Assembly (NCBI GenBank): GCA_022844405.1
Contig: JALHLV010000002.1
Span: 146,821-210,820, forward strand
Source: Sphingomonadales bacterium
GTDB lineage: Bacteria; Pseudomonadota; Alphaproteobacteria; SMXS01
Reading direction: 5' to 3'
Length of the DNA stretch: 64,000 nt
The notes under the pieces were generated by a model. It did not search any database. It was not told where the DNA came from and was given only the letters and a program-made list of their open reading frames with translations. This document shows positions 43,700 through 52,813 of this stretch, in pieces (the stretch's first letter is position 1; each line of letters opens with the position of its first letter). A program made the translations under genes and the position numbers.

Positions 43700-46186
43700 C
43701 TAGTAGCGGTAGGTCAGCTCGAACTTGACCGTGCGCGGCGGCAGCGAATAGCCGGTCAGATCCGACCGGAAGGCATTGTTCGTCCCGGTGTTGCCGCCGG
43801 TGCTCGCCGCGTCGCGGACACCGACCAGGACATACTCGTTGGTAAGATTCTTGCCAATGACCGCGAAGGTCCAGCGGCCGTCCTCGGTTCCGAACCGCAG
43901 CGCGGCATCGAGCTGGGCATAGCCCTTCTGCGTGGCCTCGGGGATGAACTCGCTGAGCGAGTACTTCGACTTGAACTTAACATTGCCCGACAGGCCGAAG
44001 ACGAAGCCGTTACCGAAGGGCATCTCGTAGTTGAAGCCCATGTTGCCGGCCCACTTCGGTGCCAGGTTGCGGGGCGCTCCCGCCAAGTCCTGCTTCTTGA
44101 GCGGGAGGTTCAGGTCGATGTTGCAGCCTTCGGCGATGGACTGGCCGCCCGAGCAAGGGGCAATGAAGTCGGTGTAGTGAGAATCGTTGTATGCCAGAGC
44201 CGCGTTCAGCGTCAGGCCCTCGACGTTTTCCGGCGCCCACGTCACTTGCAACTCCGCGCCGGTGGTGCGCATGTCGCCGTTCAGCGTATTGTAGGCGAAG
44301 ATCGGCGCGTTGAAGAAGTTCAACTGCAGGTCGTTATACTTGTACATGAAGGCGTCGAATTCGAGGCTGACGGTGCCACCGGCGAGCAGCGTCTTGATGC
44401 CGCCCTCGAAGCCTTCCACGCTCTCGGGCTCGAAGGTGATATCATCAAGCGGCTTGACGTTGAGCGTGCTGTCGATGGTGCCGTTGTCGAAACCGCCCGA
44501 CTTGTAGCCCTGCTTGTAGGCGACGAAGATCGTCAGATCGCTGGTCGGCTGCCAGGTCAGCGTGGCTTCCGGGATGATGTCGTCGAACTTCTGGTTTGCC
44601 GCGAGGATGCGGTCCTCGACGAACAATCCCGCGAACGCCGGGTTCACATAAGGCTGGGTGAAATACGAGTCCTTGGTTTCCCAGATGTAGCGCGCGCCGC
44701 CTGTCAGGGTCCACTCGTCGGTGATCGCCCATTTCAGTTCGGCGTAGGGCGACACGGTCTCGCCGTCGGTCTCCGAGAACTTGTCATAGGCGGTGTAGCG
44801 TTCAAAGGGCGCGGCGGCCGAGTTCTCGGCTCCGGCGAAGTGCACGCTCTGCTCGAAGTAGCGGTGGGTCTGCTGATAATAGAAGCCGAACACCGCGTTG
44901 ACCGGACCCTCGAACTTGGTCGCCATGCGGGCTTCTGCCGAGTAGTTGCTGAAGGTATTGAATTCCTGGGCGAATACCGACGTGTCGGCGCCGCCGTCAT
45001 TGTCGCCGACCCAGGCGTTCTTCTGACGGTGATAGTTCAGCACCAGCTTGATGTCGGCCCAGTCCAAGTCCCAGTCGGCGTCGCCCGATATGATGAAGGA
45101 CTTGTACATTTCGCCGAGCTGGCCATTGCCGAAGCGGTTCAGGCCGGGGCTGTCGGGATTCGGGCCGCCACCGGTGGCGGCAATATCCGGCGGCTCGTTG
45201 TTGAAGCCGGTCTTCCAGTCCTTGTTGCACTCGCCGGTTCCGGCGGGCACGGGCGACTGATTAGGCGCGACGCCGGTAACGCGGTGCGGCTGGCCGTTCA
45301 AGGTCGGGCACGAGACCAGTTCGAACAGGCCTGGTGCGTTGGTCAGCACGTCGGCATAGCCGGCCTTCAGGCGCAGCGTCAGGTTGTCCGTAGGCGTCGC
45401 CTTCAGCGTCAGGCGGGTTTTCCATGATTCTTCGCCCGGCAGCCTCTTGTCGGTGGGAGCCGGATTGAAGTGAGGGGTGGCCGCGAAACCTTTCGCTGCG
45501 TCCCGGGTCGTGTAGTTCGTATCACCGGCGGTGTTCTCGAAGTAGCCGCCCCACATCTTGGTGCCGGCGGCGGCGATGCGGAAGCCCCACTTGTCGTTGA
45601 CCGGAACGGAAATCATCGCCTCGCCGTCGAGCTGGTCTGCCCGTACTTCGTAGCCCGCGCGGGCCATGGCCTCGAATTCGCTGCCGGGGTCGTTGGTGGT
45701 GATCGACACCACGCCCGCCGTCGCGTTCTTGCCGAAATACAGAGCTTGCGGACCCTTCAGGATCGCGACCTGGCTGGTGTCGAACAGACCTTCGTTGATC
45801 ACCCGGCCCTGCGGAAAGTATACACCGTCGACAATTACCGAGACCGACTGCTCGATGCCCAGCGAGCCCGCGCTCGACGACACGCCGCGGATGCTGATGC
45901 TGGTGCCGGTGCCGCTGAGGATGCGGAGAATTTCCAGCGACGGCGTATGCGCCGCCACGTCCTGAAGGCTTTGCATCGAATACTGTTGCAGCGTCTTCGC
46001 GTCGACGGCGGTGATCGCGACCGGAATATCGCGAATCGATTCTTCCTCGCCGCGCGCTTCGACGCGGACTTCCTCGATCACCGCATGCGCCGTGAGCGGC
46101 ATGCCGGCGAATGCGAGGGCCGCCACGCCCTGCAAGGCACGGCGGGCGACGCGCCGCGACGCCGTGCGGTTATTGAACCAACTCAT
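43700..46186 (-). CDS. TonB-dependent outer-membrane receptor
   Basis: 828 aa. A signal peptide with an Arg-rich n-region ends near AGMPLTAHA. TonB box-like IEEVRVEARGEEESIRDIPVA, plug domain with SQVAILKGPQALYFGKNATAG, a beta-barrel and the C-terminal aromatic ...VKFELTYRY. GGGGAGG precedes the ATG. Between the Rieske and SDR genes it is likely the importer for the substrate of this region. Its promoter region (46187-46409) carries a candidate operator. Confidence 0.95.
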   Translation of the reverse strand: MSWFNNRTASRRVARRALQGVAALAFAGMPLTAHAVIEEVRVEARGEEESIRDIPVAITAVDAKTLQQYSMQSLQDVAAHTPSLEILRILSGTGTSISIRGVSSSAGSLGIEQSVSVIVDGVYFPQGRVINEGLFDTSQVAILKGPQALYFGKNATAGVVSITTNDPGSEFEAMARAGYEVRADQLDGEAMISVPVNDKWGFRIAAAGTKMWGGYFENTAGDTNYTTRDAAKGFAATPHFNPAPTDKRLPGEESWKTRLTLKATPTDNLTLRLKAGYADVLTNAPGLFELVSCPTLNGQPHRVTGVAPNQSPVPAGTGECNKDWKTGFNNEPPDIAATGGGPNPDSPGLNRFGNGQLGEMYKSFIISGDADWDLDWADIKLVLNYHRQKNAWVGDNDGGADTSVFAQEFNTFSNYSAEARMATKFEGPVNAVFGFYYQQTHRYFEQSVHFAGAENSAAAPFERYTAYDKFSETDGETVSPYAELKWAITDEWTLTGGARYIWETKDSYFTQPYVNPAFAGLFVEDRILAANQKFDDIIPEATLTWQPTSDLTIFVAYKQGYKSGGFDNGTIDSTLNVKPLDDITFEPESVEGFEGGIKTLLAGGTVSLEFDAFMYKYNDLQLNFFNAPIFAYNTLNGDMRTTGAELQVTWAPENVEGLTLNAALAYNDSHYTDFIAPCSGGQSIAEGCNIDLNLPLKKQDLAGAPRNLAPKWAGNMGFNYEMPFGNGFVFGLSGNVKFKSKYSLSEFIPEATQKGYAQLDAALRFGTEDGRWTFAVIGKNLTNEYVLVGVRDAASTGGNTGTNNAFRSDLTGYSLPPRTVKFELTYRY

Positions 46187-46363
46187 AGGGTTCCTCCCCT
46201 GTTAGCGGCCAGGCGCCCCCCGTCTTCGCGGATTGGCGCCTGCCAGCCTGTTCTACCCGTGCGCCAAAGAGTCTTGGCTCGCATCTTTCCCGATTTCCCG
46301 GAAATTTTATTGTTTGTTCATCTGTCCTAATAATGCACTTAGAACGTTAGCGTCAACGCCAGA

Positions 46364-46379
46364 TTGACAGAACGGTCAA
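46364..46379. promoter_or_regulatory. Palindrome upstream of the TonB receptor
   Basis: TTGAC-AGAACG-GTCAA has perfect 5-bp arms, about 180 bp upstream of the receptor start. Its half-site GGTCAA is related to the TTGGTC/GACCAA arms seen nearby. Confidence 0.35.
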
Positions 46380-46409
46380 CAAATCCTGTGGCGATTTGAC
46401 GGCGGCGTT

Positions 46410-47213
46410 TTACTTCGCCGGAATGGTCTTACCCCACTCGCGCTCGTAGCGTGCGATGTCCTCGGGCAGCGGGTTGCGGCGCAGCGTCAATCCGCCATTC
46501 ACCTGCAGCGCCTCGCCGGTCATGAAGCATTCGTCGCTGGCCAGCCAGACGCACGCCGCGGCAACATCCTCGCAGGTGCCGTAACGGCCCATCGGCGTCG
46601 CGTCGGCATAGGCCGCCTTGCGCCAGTCCTGCAGCGGGACCTTCTGCATGGGTGTATCGGTATGGCCGGCCGAGATGGTGTTCACCCGGATGCCCTTGCG
46701 GCCGTAGAAGTTGGCCACCGTGCGAACCACGTGATCGATGCCGGCCTTGGTGCCCACATAGGCTTCATAGCCCTGGACGGTGCCGGTGCGCTGGGCGGTG
46801 GCCGAGCTGATCTGGATGATCGAGCCGCCCTTGTCCATGGCGCCGACCATGGCCTGCAGGAAGAAGAACGAGCCCTTGAACTGCAGGGCGATCAGCTTGT
46901 CCAGATCCTCTTCGCTGAACTCCTCGAACGGGCCGCCCACGGCGATGCCGGTGGAATTCACCGCTATGTCGACCTTGCCGTATTTCTGCCTGGTGAACTC
47001 GGCCAAGGCGAAAACGTCGGCCTTCTTCGTCAGGTCGCAAACGGTAGCGGCGCCGCCGATTTCACGAGCGAAGGCGTCGAGCTCGGCGCCGCGCCGGCTG
47101 GTGACCACCACATCCGCGCCTTCCTTGCGGAACCGCCGCGCGATCGCCTGTCCCATATTGCCCTCGCCGGCCGCGCCGATGATGATCGCAACCTTGCCGT
47201 CCAGTTGTCCCAT
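46410..47213 (-). CDS. SDR family oxidoreductase
   Basis: 267 aa from ATG 47213 (GGGGAGGATTTG upstream). The cofactor loop is the FabI-like variant GAAGEGNMGQAIA rather than TGxxxGIG. The catalytic Ser is in IQISSATAQRTG and the Tyr/Lys in YEAYVGTK. The C-terminus matches classical SDRs (MTGEALQVNGGLTL). It probably oxidises a hydroxylated intermediate of the catabolic region. Divergent from the TetR at 47409. Confidence 0.92.
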   Translation of the reverse strand: MGQLDGKVAIIIGAAGEGNMGQAIARRFRKEGADVVVTSRRGAELDAFAREIGGAATVCDLTKKADVFALAEFTRQKYGKVDIAVNSTGIAVGGPFEEFSEEDLDKLIALQFKGSFFFLQAMVGAMDKGGSIIQISSATAQRTGTVQGYEAYVGTKAGIDHVVRTVANFYGRKGIRVNTISAGHTDTPMQKVPLQDWRKAAYADATPMGRYGTCEDVAAACVWLASDECFMTGEALQVNGGLTLRRNPLPEDIARYEREWGKTIPAK

Positions 47214-47246
47214 CAAATCCTCCCCAAGAAATTAGTGTGTGCATAG

Positions 47247-47263
47247 TTCGGTCTTTCGACCAA
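47247..47263. promoter_or_regulatory. Candidate operator between SDR and TetR
   Basis: TTCGGTCTTTCGACCAA lies 34 bp upstream of the SDR start, with right arm TCGACCAA identical to that at 43418-43425. Confidence 0.45.
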
Positions 47264-47408
47264 TGTTTGCCATGTTTGCGCGCCGGGTGCAATGCCCCAC
47301 GGCGAGCGGCCCGTCAACCGTCCGAAATGTTTGCCGAAACCGTTGGCGAAGCTGCTAAAAAGAAGCGTGCCGGCATAACCGGTCGAGGCCCGATCAACGA
47401 CTCCCACC

Positions 47409-48077
47409 ATGGCGACCGCAAGGCACAGGCAATCATCTCCAGACAGGATCCTGGACGCGGCGGAACACTTGTTCTCGCGCCGCGGGTTCTACGGCGCGTC
47501 GCTGCGCGACATCGCCAAGGAGGCGAGCGTGCAGATGAGCCTGCTGAACTATCATTTCGGGCCGAAGGAAGAGCTGTTCCGGCAGGTGGTGCGCCGCCGG
47601 GCCGACGAGCACGCCAGCGCCATTGCCGGCTCGTTGCAGGCGCTGCTGGAGGAGCAGGAGCGCCATCCCGTCGCCGTCGAGGATGTCATCCGCGCGCTGC
47701 TGACACCGATCATCCACCGCTACATCAATGGCGGCGAAGGCTGGCGCAACTACATCCAGCTGCTGTCGCGCGCTTCGCACCAGCATCAGGACGCCAGCTT
47801 CATCGCGCCGTTCGTCGAGACCTACCAGCCGATCATGGACCGCTACACCAACGAGTTCCTGCTGCTGTTCCCCGATGCCGACAAGCCCGACGTGTTCTGG
47901 TCCATCGTGTTCCTGGAAGCCGCGCTCGCCAACATCCTGCTGCAGAGCACCCTGGCCGAGCGCGTTTCGCAGGGCGCGTTCACCGCCGCCGACCTCAGCC
48001 CGGTGCTGGAGCGCATGGTGCGGTTCTTCGGCGCCGGCTTCCGCGAACTGGCCCAGTCCGGATCCAGTACGGCCTGA
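47409..48077 (+). CDS. TetR family regulator
   Basis: 222 aa. The DNA-binding domain lies at about 10-57 (SPDRILDAAEHLFSRRGFYG, ASLRDIAKEASVQMSLLNYHF, PKEELFRQVV), followed by a helical ligand domain (VEDVIRALLTPIIHRYINGG, related to AcrR-type regulators with a C-terminal TetR_C_ domain). No clear Shine-Dalgarno. It is the best candidate for binding the TTGGTCGA/TCGACCAA sites, since two lie on either side of it. Confidence 0.92.
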   Translation: MATARHRQSSPDRILDAAEHLFSRRGFYGASLRDIAKEASVQMSLLNYHFGPKEELFRQVVRRRADEHASAIAGSLQALLEEQERHPVAVEDVIRALLTPIIHRYINGGEGWRNYIQLLSRASHQHQDASFIAPFVETYQPIMDRYTNEFLLLFPDADKPDVFWSIVFLEAALANILLQSTLAERVSQGAFTAADLSPVLERMVRFFGAGFRELAQSGSSTA

Positions 48078-48102
48078 TCGGCATCGCCGATATCCGTTGA
48101 AT

Positions 48103-48118
48103 TTGGTCGATCGATCTA
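48103..48118. promoter_or_regulatory. Candidate operator upstream of the NTF2-like gene
   Basis: TTGGTCGATCGATCTA contains the full left arm TTGGTCGA and a degenerate right arm, about 50 bp before the start at 48165. Confidence 0.45.
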
Positions 48119-48164
48119 ACACCCTGTGGATGGGGACGATCCGCATCATCAACGGGAGCACCGC

Positions 48165-48620
48165 ATGACCATCGAGGAACTGCTCGAGATCGAGGAAATC
48201 AAGAATCTTCGCCACCTGTACGCGCTCTATCTGGACAGTGGCGAGATCGGGAAGATGGTCGACCTGTTCCTGCCGGACGGCGTCGCCGAATGGCCCGAGC
48301 ACATGGGCGGCTACTGGACCGGCCACCAGCAGATGTTCGAGAACTGGACCAAGGTCTACAAGGACGCCGACCTGCCGTTCGCGCATCTGCACATCGCCAC
48401 CAACCCGTTCATCCGCATCACCGGTCCGGACACGGCCAACGGCCGCTACTACGCCATGTCGCTGCACACCACCGAAAAGGAGATCGGCGACTGCATCAGC
48501 GTCATCGGCGTTCACGACGACGTGTACCGCAAGGTCGACGGCAAGTGGTTCTTCGAGAAGACCCGCTATGACTTCCTGTGGCCCGTGCGCCGGTACCAGG
48601 GTTTCCGCACGCCGATCTGA
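48165..48620 (+). CDS. NTF2-like (SnoaL-like) protein
   Basis: 151 aa from ATG 48165 (GGGAGC upstream). N-terminal helix EELLEIEEIKNLRHLYALYLDSG followed by MVDLFLPDGVAEWPEHMGG and a mixed beta-sheet with DDVYRKVDGKWFFEKTRYD. The fold is that of SnoaL-like cyclases/isomerases and ring-hydroxylase beta subunits; without more similarity the role (isomerase, dehydratase or small oxygenase subunit) is open. Pairs with the ABM gene 8 bp downstream. Confidence 0.85.
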   Translation: MTIEELLEIEEIKNLRHLYALYLDSGEIGKMVDLFLPDGVAEWPEHMGGYWTGHQQMFENWTKVYKDADLPFAHLHIATNPFIRITGPDTANGRYYAMSLHTTEKEIGDCISVIGVHDDVYRKVDGKWFFEKTRYDFLWPVRRYQGFRTPI

Positions 48621-48628
48621 GGTCTGTC

Positions 48629-48925
48629 ATGGGAAAGATGATCGCGGTGATCGCCAGGGTCCGCACCAGGGACGGCATGGCCAAAGCCTTCGAGGAGATG
48701 GTGACCGGCGTCGCGCGAAACGTGGAGACGGTGGAGCCGGGCAACGTGTTCTACCGCGCCTATCGCACAGCCGATCCCCGGACATTCGTCGCCGTCGAGG
48801 TCTATGCCGACAAGGCCGCCCACGAGGCGCACATGGCGTCGGACCACCGCGCCAAGGCCGCGGCCAAAGTGGTGGAGCTGCTGGAAGGCGGCATCGAGGC
48901 CGACCGGCTGGAGCAGGTCTGGTAA
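48629..48925 (+). CDS. Antibiotic biosynthesis monooxygenase (ABM) domain protein
   Basis: 98 aa with the ABM pattern VIARVRTRDGMAKAFEEMV ... FYRAYRTADPRTFVAVEVYADKAAHEAHMAS. These small dimeric ferredoxin-like barrels include cofactor-free monooxygenases of the YgiN/ActVA-Orf6 type and many proteins of unknown activity. Starts 8 bp after the NTF2-like gene, so the two are co-translated. Confidence 0.88.
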   Translation: MGKMIAVIARVRTRDGMAKAFEEMVTGVARNVETVEPGNVFYRAYRTADPRTFVAVEVYADKAAHEAHMASDHRAKAAAKVVELLEGGIEADRLEQVW

Positions 48926-48932
48926 GGTCGGC

Positions 48933-49604
48933 TTACGGTTCGTAGACGCCCGAGGCGAACAGGGTCGAGACGGTGCGGATCATCTTTTCCGCGTCGATGT
49001 CGGCACCCCTGAAATTGTGGTCCATCACCAGCGCCAGGTAGGCGCCCACCCCGATCATCGACAGGGACTGTGGATCCAGATCCTTGTTGCGGCGGTGGCC
49101 GCCGTAGGATTCGCGGATGCTTGGCGCCAGCGACTGGAACCAGGGATAGAGATGGTCGCGGTAGAACTGCCGTCCCCGCTCGCTGTCCGAGAACAACGCG
49201 GTCACCAGCAGCGGATAGATCTCGCGGATGGTGTCGAGCAGCCGCTGATGCGCCTCCAGATTCAGGCGCTGCTGCTCCTCCTGCGAGGTGGCGCGGCGGT
49301 AGCTGCGATCGATGGTCATCTCCTTCTCGACCAGCCGCTCCAGCGGCTCGACGACGGCTGCGTCGAACAGCTCTTCCTTGGTCTTGAAGTGGGTGAACAG
49401 CGTCGCCTCGTTGACGCCAGCCTCCTGCGCCAGCTCCCGCGTGCGCGAGCCGCCCAGGCCGGCGCGGATGAACACCCGCTGCGCGGCCTTCAGGATCTGT
49501 TCCCGCCGTTCGGGCGCCGCCAGCCGCTTGCGGCGCTTGGGGCGCTCGCTCCCGGCGGGCGTCTCGAGGTCGTCGGCGCGCTTGGCTGTCATTGGTTTGC
49601 CCAT
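48933..49604 (-). CDS. TetR family regulator
   Basis: 223 aa. A basic tail (SERPKRRKRLAAPERR) precedes the DNA-binding domain (EQILKAAQRVFIRAGLG, SRTRELAQEAGVNEATLFTHF, TKEELFDAAV). The helical domain resembles that of the TetR at 22773 (both have YPLL..ALF...ERGRQFY-type segments). It lies directly downstream of the Rieske gene at 49683 on the same strand and probably regulates it. Confidence 0.92.
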   Translation of the reverse strand: MGKPMTAKRADDLETPAGSERPKRRKRLAAPERREQILKAAQRVFIRAGLGGSRTRELAQEAGVNEATLFTHFKTKEELFDAAVVEPLERLVEKEMTIDRSYRRATSQEEQQRLNLEAHQRLLDTIREIYPLLVTALFSDSERGRQFYRDHLYPWFQSLAPSIRESYGGHRRNKDLDPQSLSMIGVGAYLALVMDHNFRGADIDAEKMIRTVSTLFASGVYEP

Positions 49605-49682
49605 GGCGTACTGTGTGTTGATTTACTCAGCGGTAACTCCATCCTGCCCGGCGCCGCATCGCGTGTCGAATCCGGTGCAGCA

Positions 49683-50969
49683 TCAGGCCTCGATGTACTT
49701 CATCAGCGTATGGTGCATGTGCCGGATACGGCGCTCCTGGCTGGAGATCCACAGGCCCTTGAAAGCTTCCGAGTTCATGCCCTTCTGCACATGCGGCAGG
49801 TTAACCGCGTCCTGGTCGAGAACGAGACCCAACGACCGCTCGCCGAACGCGACGTGCTCGTGGTCGGGCATGGGCGGGCGCGGCTGTCCGTCAGGCACCC
49901 GGACATGCACGGTGACGTCGTAATACATCTTGTTCGGGTCGGTCTGGTGCGGCCGCTGGCGGAACAGCATCATCCGGTCCGAGAAGATGTTGAGCGTCAG
50001 GTTGGGGAAGATCATGTAGTGGTAGTTGTCGGTGAGCTGGTCGTCGTTCAGTTCCGAATAGTCGACGCCCCGCGCCTGCTGGCTCTCGCGCTTGTAGATC
50101 TGCATGGCGTTGCGGATCTCGCCGACCCGGCCGATGTACCCGTCCGGATTCATCCCGACCGCCTTGAGCTGGTTCGAGAGAATCTCCGGCACCTCGTGCG
50201 GCTCGTAGCCCAGGCGCGGGCTGTAGGTGTGGTACGGCACCAGGTAGCGGTTGTGCCTGTCGTAGAGGTCGATCTGCACGTCGACGTCGTCGATGGTGTA
50301 GGACAGCTCCGGATGGATGCACTGGACGTGGTAGACCTCGTTGAAGGCGTCCACCGAGGTCTTCCAGTTGCAGTCGGATTCGACGGTGACGTTCATCACC
50401 ATGGCCATGCGGTCGAAATGGTACGGGCCCAGGTGATGCGGGATGATGCCCAGATACTCCTGCAGCGACTCGCCGTCCGGATCCAGGCAGAACCACACCC
50501 AGCCGCCCCAAATATCGGTCTTGATCGTCTTCAGGCTGAGCTGGTCCTTGGGCCAGCCCTGGGTGAAATCCTGCTCGTCGGGCACGCTCACCAGCCGGCC
50601 GGTCAGGTCGTATTCCCAGAAGTGATAGGCGCATTGGAGCGTGCGCGAATTGCCCGAATGATCGAACTTGACCTGGTTTCCGCGGTGGTTGCAGACGTTG
50701 TAGAAGGTCCGTGCCCTGCCATCTTCGCCGCGCACGATCAGCAGGCTCTCGGTGCCGATGTCGGTGGTGATGTAGTCGCCGGTTTCAGGTATCTCGTCCT
50801 CGCGGCAGCCGACCAGCCACACCTTGGTCCACAGCTTCTCCCATTCGAGCGCCATGAACTCGGGCGTGGTGTAGCGCTCCTTCGGGATCAGCTCCGACCC
50901 CAGGTTGGGCTCCGGCGCCTTCTCGGCCGGCGTGATGATGCTTTCCTTGACCCGTGTGATCGCAACCAT
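49683..50969 (-). CDS. Rieske non-haem iron oxygenase, alpha subunit
   Basis: 428 aa from ATG 50969 (GGGGAAG about 8 nt upstream). Rieske ligands CNHRGNQ and CAYHFWEY; catalytic segment SVDAFNEVYHVQCIHPEL, where the pattern is N-E-x-Y-H-x5-H. It diverges from the other three copies at both sites (F for G in CAYHFW), suggesting a different substrate class. Divergent from the LLM flavoprotein gene. Confidence 0.92.
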   Translation of the reverse strand: MVAITRVKESIITPAEKAPEPNLGSELIPKERYTTPEFMALEWEKLWTKVWLVGCREDEIPETGDYITTDIGTESLLIVRGEDGRARTFYNVCNHRGNQVKFDHSGNSRTLQCAYHFWEYDLTGRLVSVPDEQDFTQGWPKDQLSLKTIKTDIWGGWVWFCLDPDGESLQEYLGIIPHHLGPYHFDRMAMVMNVTVESDCNWKTSVDAFNEVYHVQCIHPELSYTIDDVDVQIDLYDRHNRYLVPYHTYSPRLGYEPHEVPEILSNQLKAVGMNPDGYIGRVGEIRNAMQIYKRESQQARGVDYSELNDDQLTDNYHYMIFPNLTLNIFSDRMMLFRQRPHQTDPNKMYYDVTVHVRVPDGQPRPPMPDHEHVAFGERSLGLVLDQDAVNLPHVQKGMNSEAFKGLWISSQERRIRHMHHTLMKYIEA

Positions 50970-51086
50970 GATGGTCTTCCCCGTTCCGGTCGCCGCCATC
51001 GCGGCCTTCTCGGAAATATAGAATAATCACTTACTATGTTGTAGGGCTAAACAACAGGTGTTGCACACGACCGGGGAGGGTCACCC

Positions 51087-52055
51087 ATGCCGAGCAAGAA
51101 GCCGTTCCGTTTTTCCTGGCAGGCCTATGACGCCGAGACGCCGGAGGACTGGCGCCGCAAGGTGCAGACCGCCGAGGCGCAGGGCTTTTCCGCGTTCCAT
51201 CTGGCCGATCACTATCTCGGTCCTGGCCCCGCCGCGTCGGGCCATCCGCCGCAGGATCTGGCCGCGGTGCCGGCCATGGCGATGGCGGCGGAGGCAACGT
51301 CGACCCTGAAGATCGGCTGCCGGGTGTTCTGCACCGGCTACCGGCCCGCGGCGGTCCTGGTCAAGGAGGCCATGACCATCGACTTTCTATCGAACGGCAG
51401 GCTGGAACTGGGCCTGGGCGCCGGCTGGATCGAGGGCGAATACGAGGCCATGGGGGTGCCCTACGATCCCATCGGCCGCCGAATCGACCGGTTGGAGGAG
51501 ACCATCCAGGTCGCCAAGGCGCACCGCACCGGCGGGATCATGAACGTGCAGGGCAAGCAGGCTCAGGCCGTCGGCTACGAAGGCACGCCGCGACCGCGCG
51601 GGCCGGTGCCGATCATGATCGGTGGCGGCTCGCCCCGCGTGCTGCGCCTTGCGGGCCGCGAGGCCGACATCGCCAGCCTCAACTTCAACAACAAGGCCGG
51701 CAGGATGGACTCGGCCAACATCGCCGCCTACTCCTCCGCCGACGGCACCATGGACAAGATCAACTGGATCCGCGAAGGCGCCGGCGACCGGTTCGACGAC
51801 ATCGAGATCGAGATCGGCATCTATTACGGCGCGGTCACCGACAACCAGCGGGCAACCGCCGAGGCCATGGCGCGAGAGATGGACATGGACACCGATGCGT
51901 TCCTCGCGTTTCCGCACGCCCTGGTCGGCTCGGTCGACTACATCTGCGAGGAACTGGAGCGCCGGCGGGAGCTTTACGGGTTCTCCTATGTCAGCATTCT
52001 CGACCGCTGCGTCGACGGTTTCGCACCGGTGGTCGAAAGGCTGACTGGAAAATAG
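51087..52055 (+). CDS. LLM-class flavin/F420-dependent oxidoreductase
   Basis: 322 aa TIM-barrel of the luciferase-like family. Visible: FSAFHLADHYLGPGP near the N-terminus, LKIGCRVFCTGYRPAAVLVKEAMTIDFLSNGRLELGLGAGW, and PVPIMIGGGSPRVLRLAGREADI. It resembles the F420-type TIGR03621-like subfamily; whether it uses F420 or FMN cannot be decided. GGGGAGGG precedes the ATG. Probably a dehydrogenase or monooxygenase step for the same substrate as the divergent Rieske enzyme. Confidence 0.88.
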   Translation: MPSKKPFRFSWQAYDAETPEDWRRKVQTAEAQGFSAFHLADHYLGPGPAASGHPPQDLAAVPAMAMAAEATSTLKIGCRVFCTGYRPAAVLVKEAMTIDFLSNGRLELGLGAGWIEGEYEAMGVPYDPIGRRIDRLEETIQVAKAHRTGGIMNVQGKQAQAVGYEGTPRPRGPVPIMIGGGSPRVLRLAGREADIASLNFNNKAGRMDSANIAAYSSADGTMDKINWIREGAGDRFDDIEIEIGIYYGAVTDNQRATAEAMAREMDMDTDAFLAFPHALVGSVDYICEELERRRELYGFSYVSILDRCVDGFAPVVERLTGK

Positions 52056-52112
52056 AGGGTAGCCGCGAAGGCTGGTTCGCCGACGGCTATTTGAGCAGTT
52101 CGCCAACCATGA

Positions 52113-52239
52113 GCCGCTTCGCGGCCCCCCTCATCCTGACCTTCTCCCCGGCGGGGAGAAGGGAGTTGGCTGGTGCCTCGACGCAGCCCTTCTTCCCGCG
52201 CGGGAGAAGGTGCCGCGAAGCGGCGGATGAGGGGTGAGC
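52113..52239. repeat. Palindromic intergenic repeat, copy 1
   Basis: Two nested inverted repeats (CCTTCTCCCCGGCGGGGAGAAGG and a more diverged partner) are bounded by GCCGCTTCGCGGC and GCCGCGAAGCGGC-like ends with CCCTCATCC/GGATGAGGG. It has the same design as the copies near 58.9 and 60.1 kb. Noncoding. Confidence 0.7.
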
Positions 52240-52288
52240 CGCGCCAGCGGCTTGCCATCCGGACGACCCAACCTACCCCGCGTTCGCT

Positions 52289-52744
52289 CTAGTCTCGGCC
52301 GTGGATGCCGGTGAGCGATTCCGGCAGCGGCATCAGTCCGCTCTCGGCGAAGTGGCTCAGCTTCCAGCCCGACGGCGTGCGGACGTAGTCGAGGAAATAT
52401 TTGACGTAGACCAGCACGCTCTGGCCGTCGCGGGCCACGCCCATGCCCATCACATAGGCGGTGCAAGTCGCGGTGTTGGCGTCCATCTTCTGGACCGTGA
52501 AGTTGCTGACGAAGTGGGCGTGATGGGTCATGTCGTCGAACACCTGGGTGAAGAAATGACGGATTCCCGCATGCCCATCGAAGCGCGGAAGATTGATGCC
52601 TCCCAGGTCGAGGACCGCGTCTTCGGTAAAGCAGGCCAGCAGGCCGTCCATGTCGGACAGCGAGTCGATGGCGGCACAATAGGCGTTCAGCACGTCCTCG
52701 AGCGCCAGACGGTCCTCGATCTTCTTCCAGCTTTCTTCCGACAT
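52289..52744 (-). CDS. NTF2-like (SnoaL-like) protein
   Basis: 151 aa, SWKKIEDRLALEDVLNAYCAAIDSLSDMDGLLACFTEDAVLDL is the typical SnoaL_4 opening, followed by GHAGIRHFFTQVFDDMTHHAHFVSN. GGGGAGAG precedes the ATG. Function not deducible: such proteins are dehydratases, isomerases or oxygenase small subunits. Downstream of the GMC oxidoreductase on the same strand. Confidence 0.88.
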   Translation of the reverse strand: MSEESWKKIEDRLALEDVLNAYCAAIDSLSDMDGLLACFTEDAVLDLGGINLPRFDGHAGIRHFFTQVFDDMTHHAHFVSNFTVQKMDANTATCTAYVMGMGVARDGQSVLVYVKYFLDYVRTPSGWKLSHFAESGLMPLPESLTGIHGRD

Positions 52745-52813
52745 GCGATCTCTCCCCGTTGTCGTTGGAAGTCACGATGCGCTGACGCCGCGGGCGGGGT
52801 CAACAGAACACCC

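Noticed and set aside
48804..51026. 740-codon open frame over a TetR and a Rieske gene
   Set aside because: It is antisense to two genes with clear motifs; no recognisable domain in the translation.
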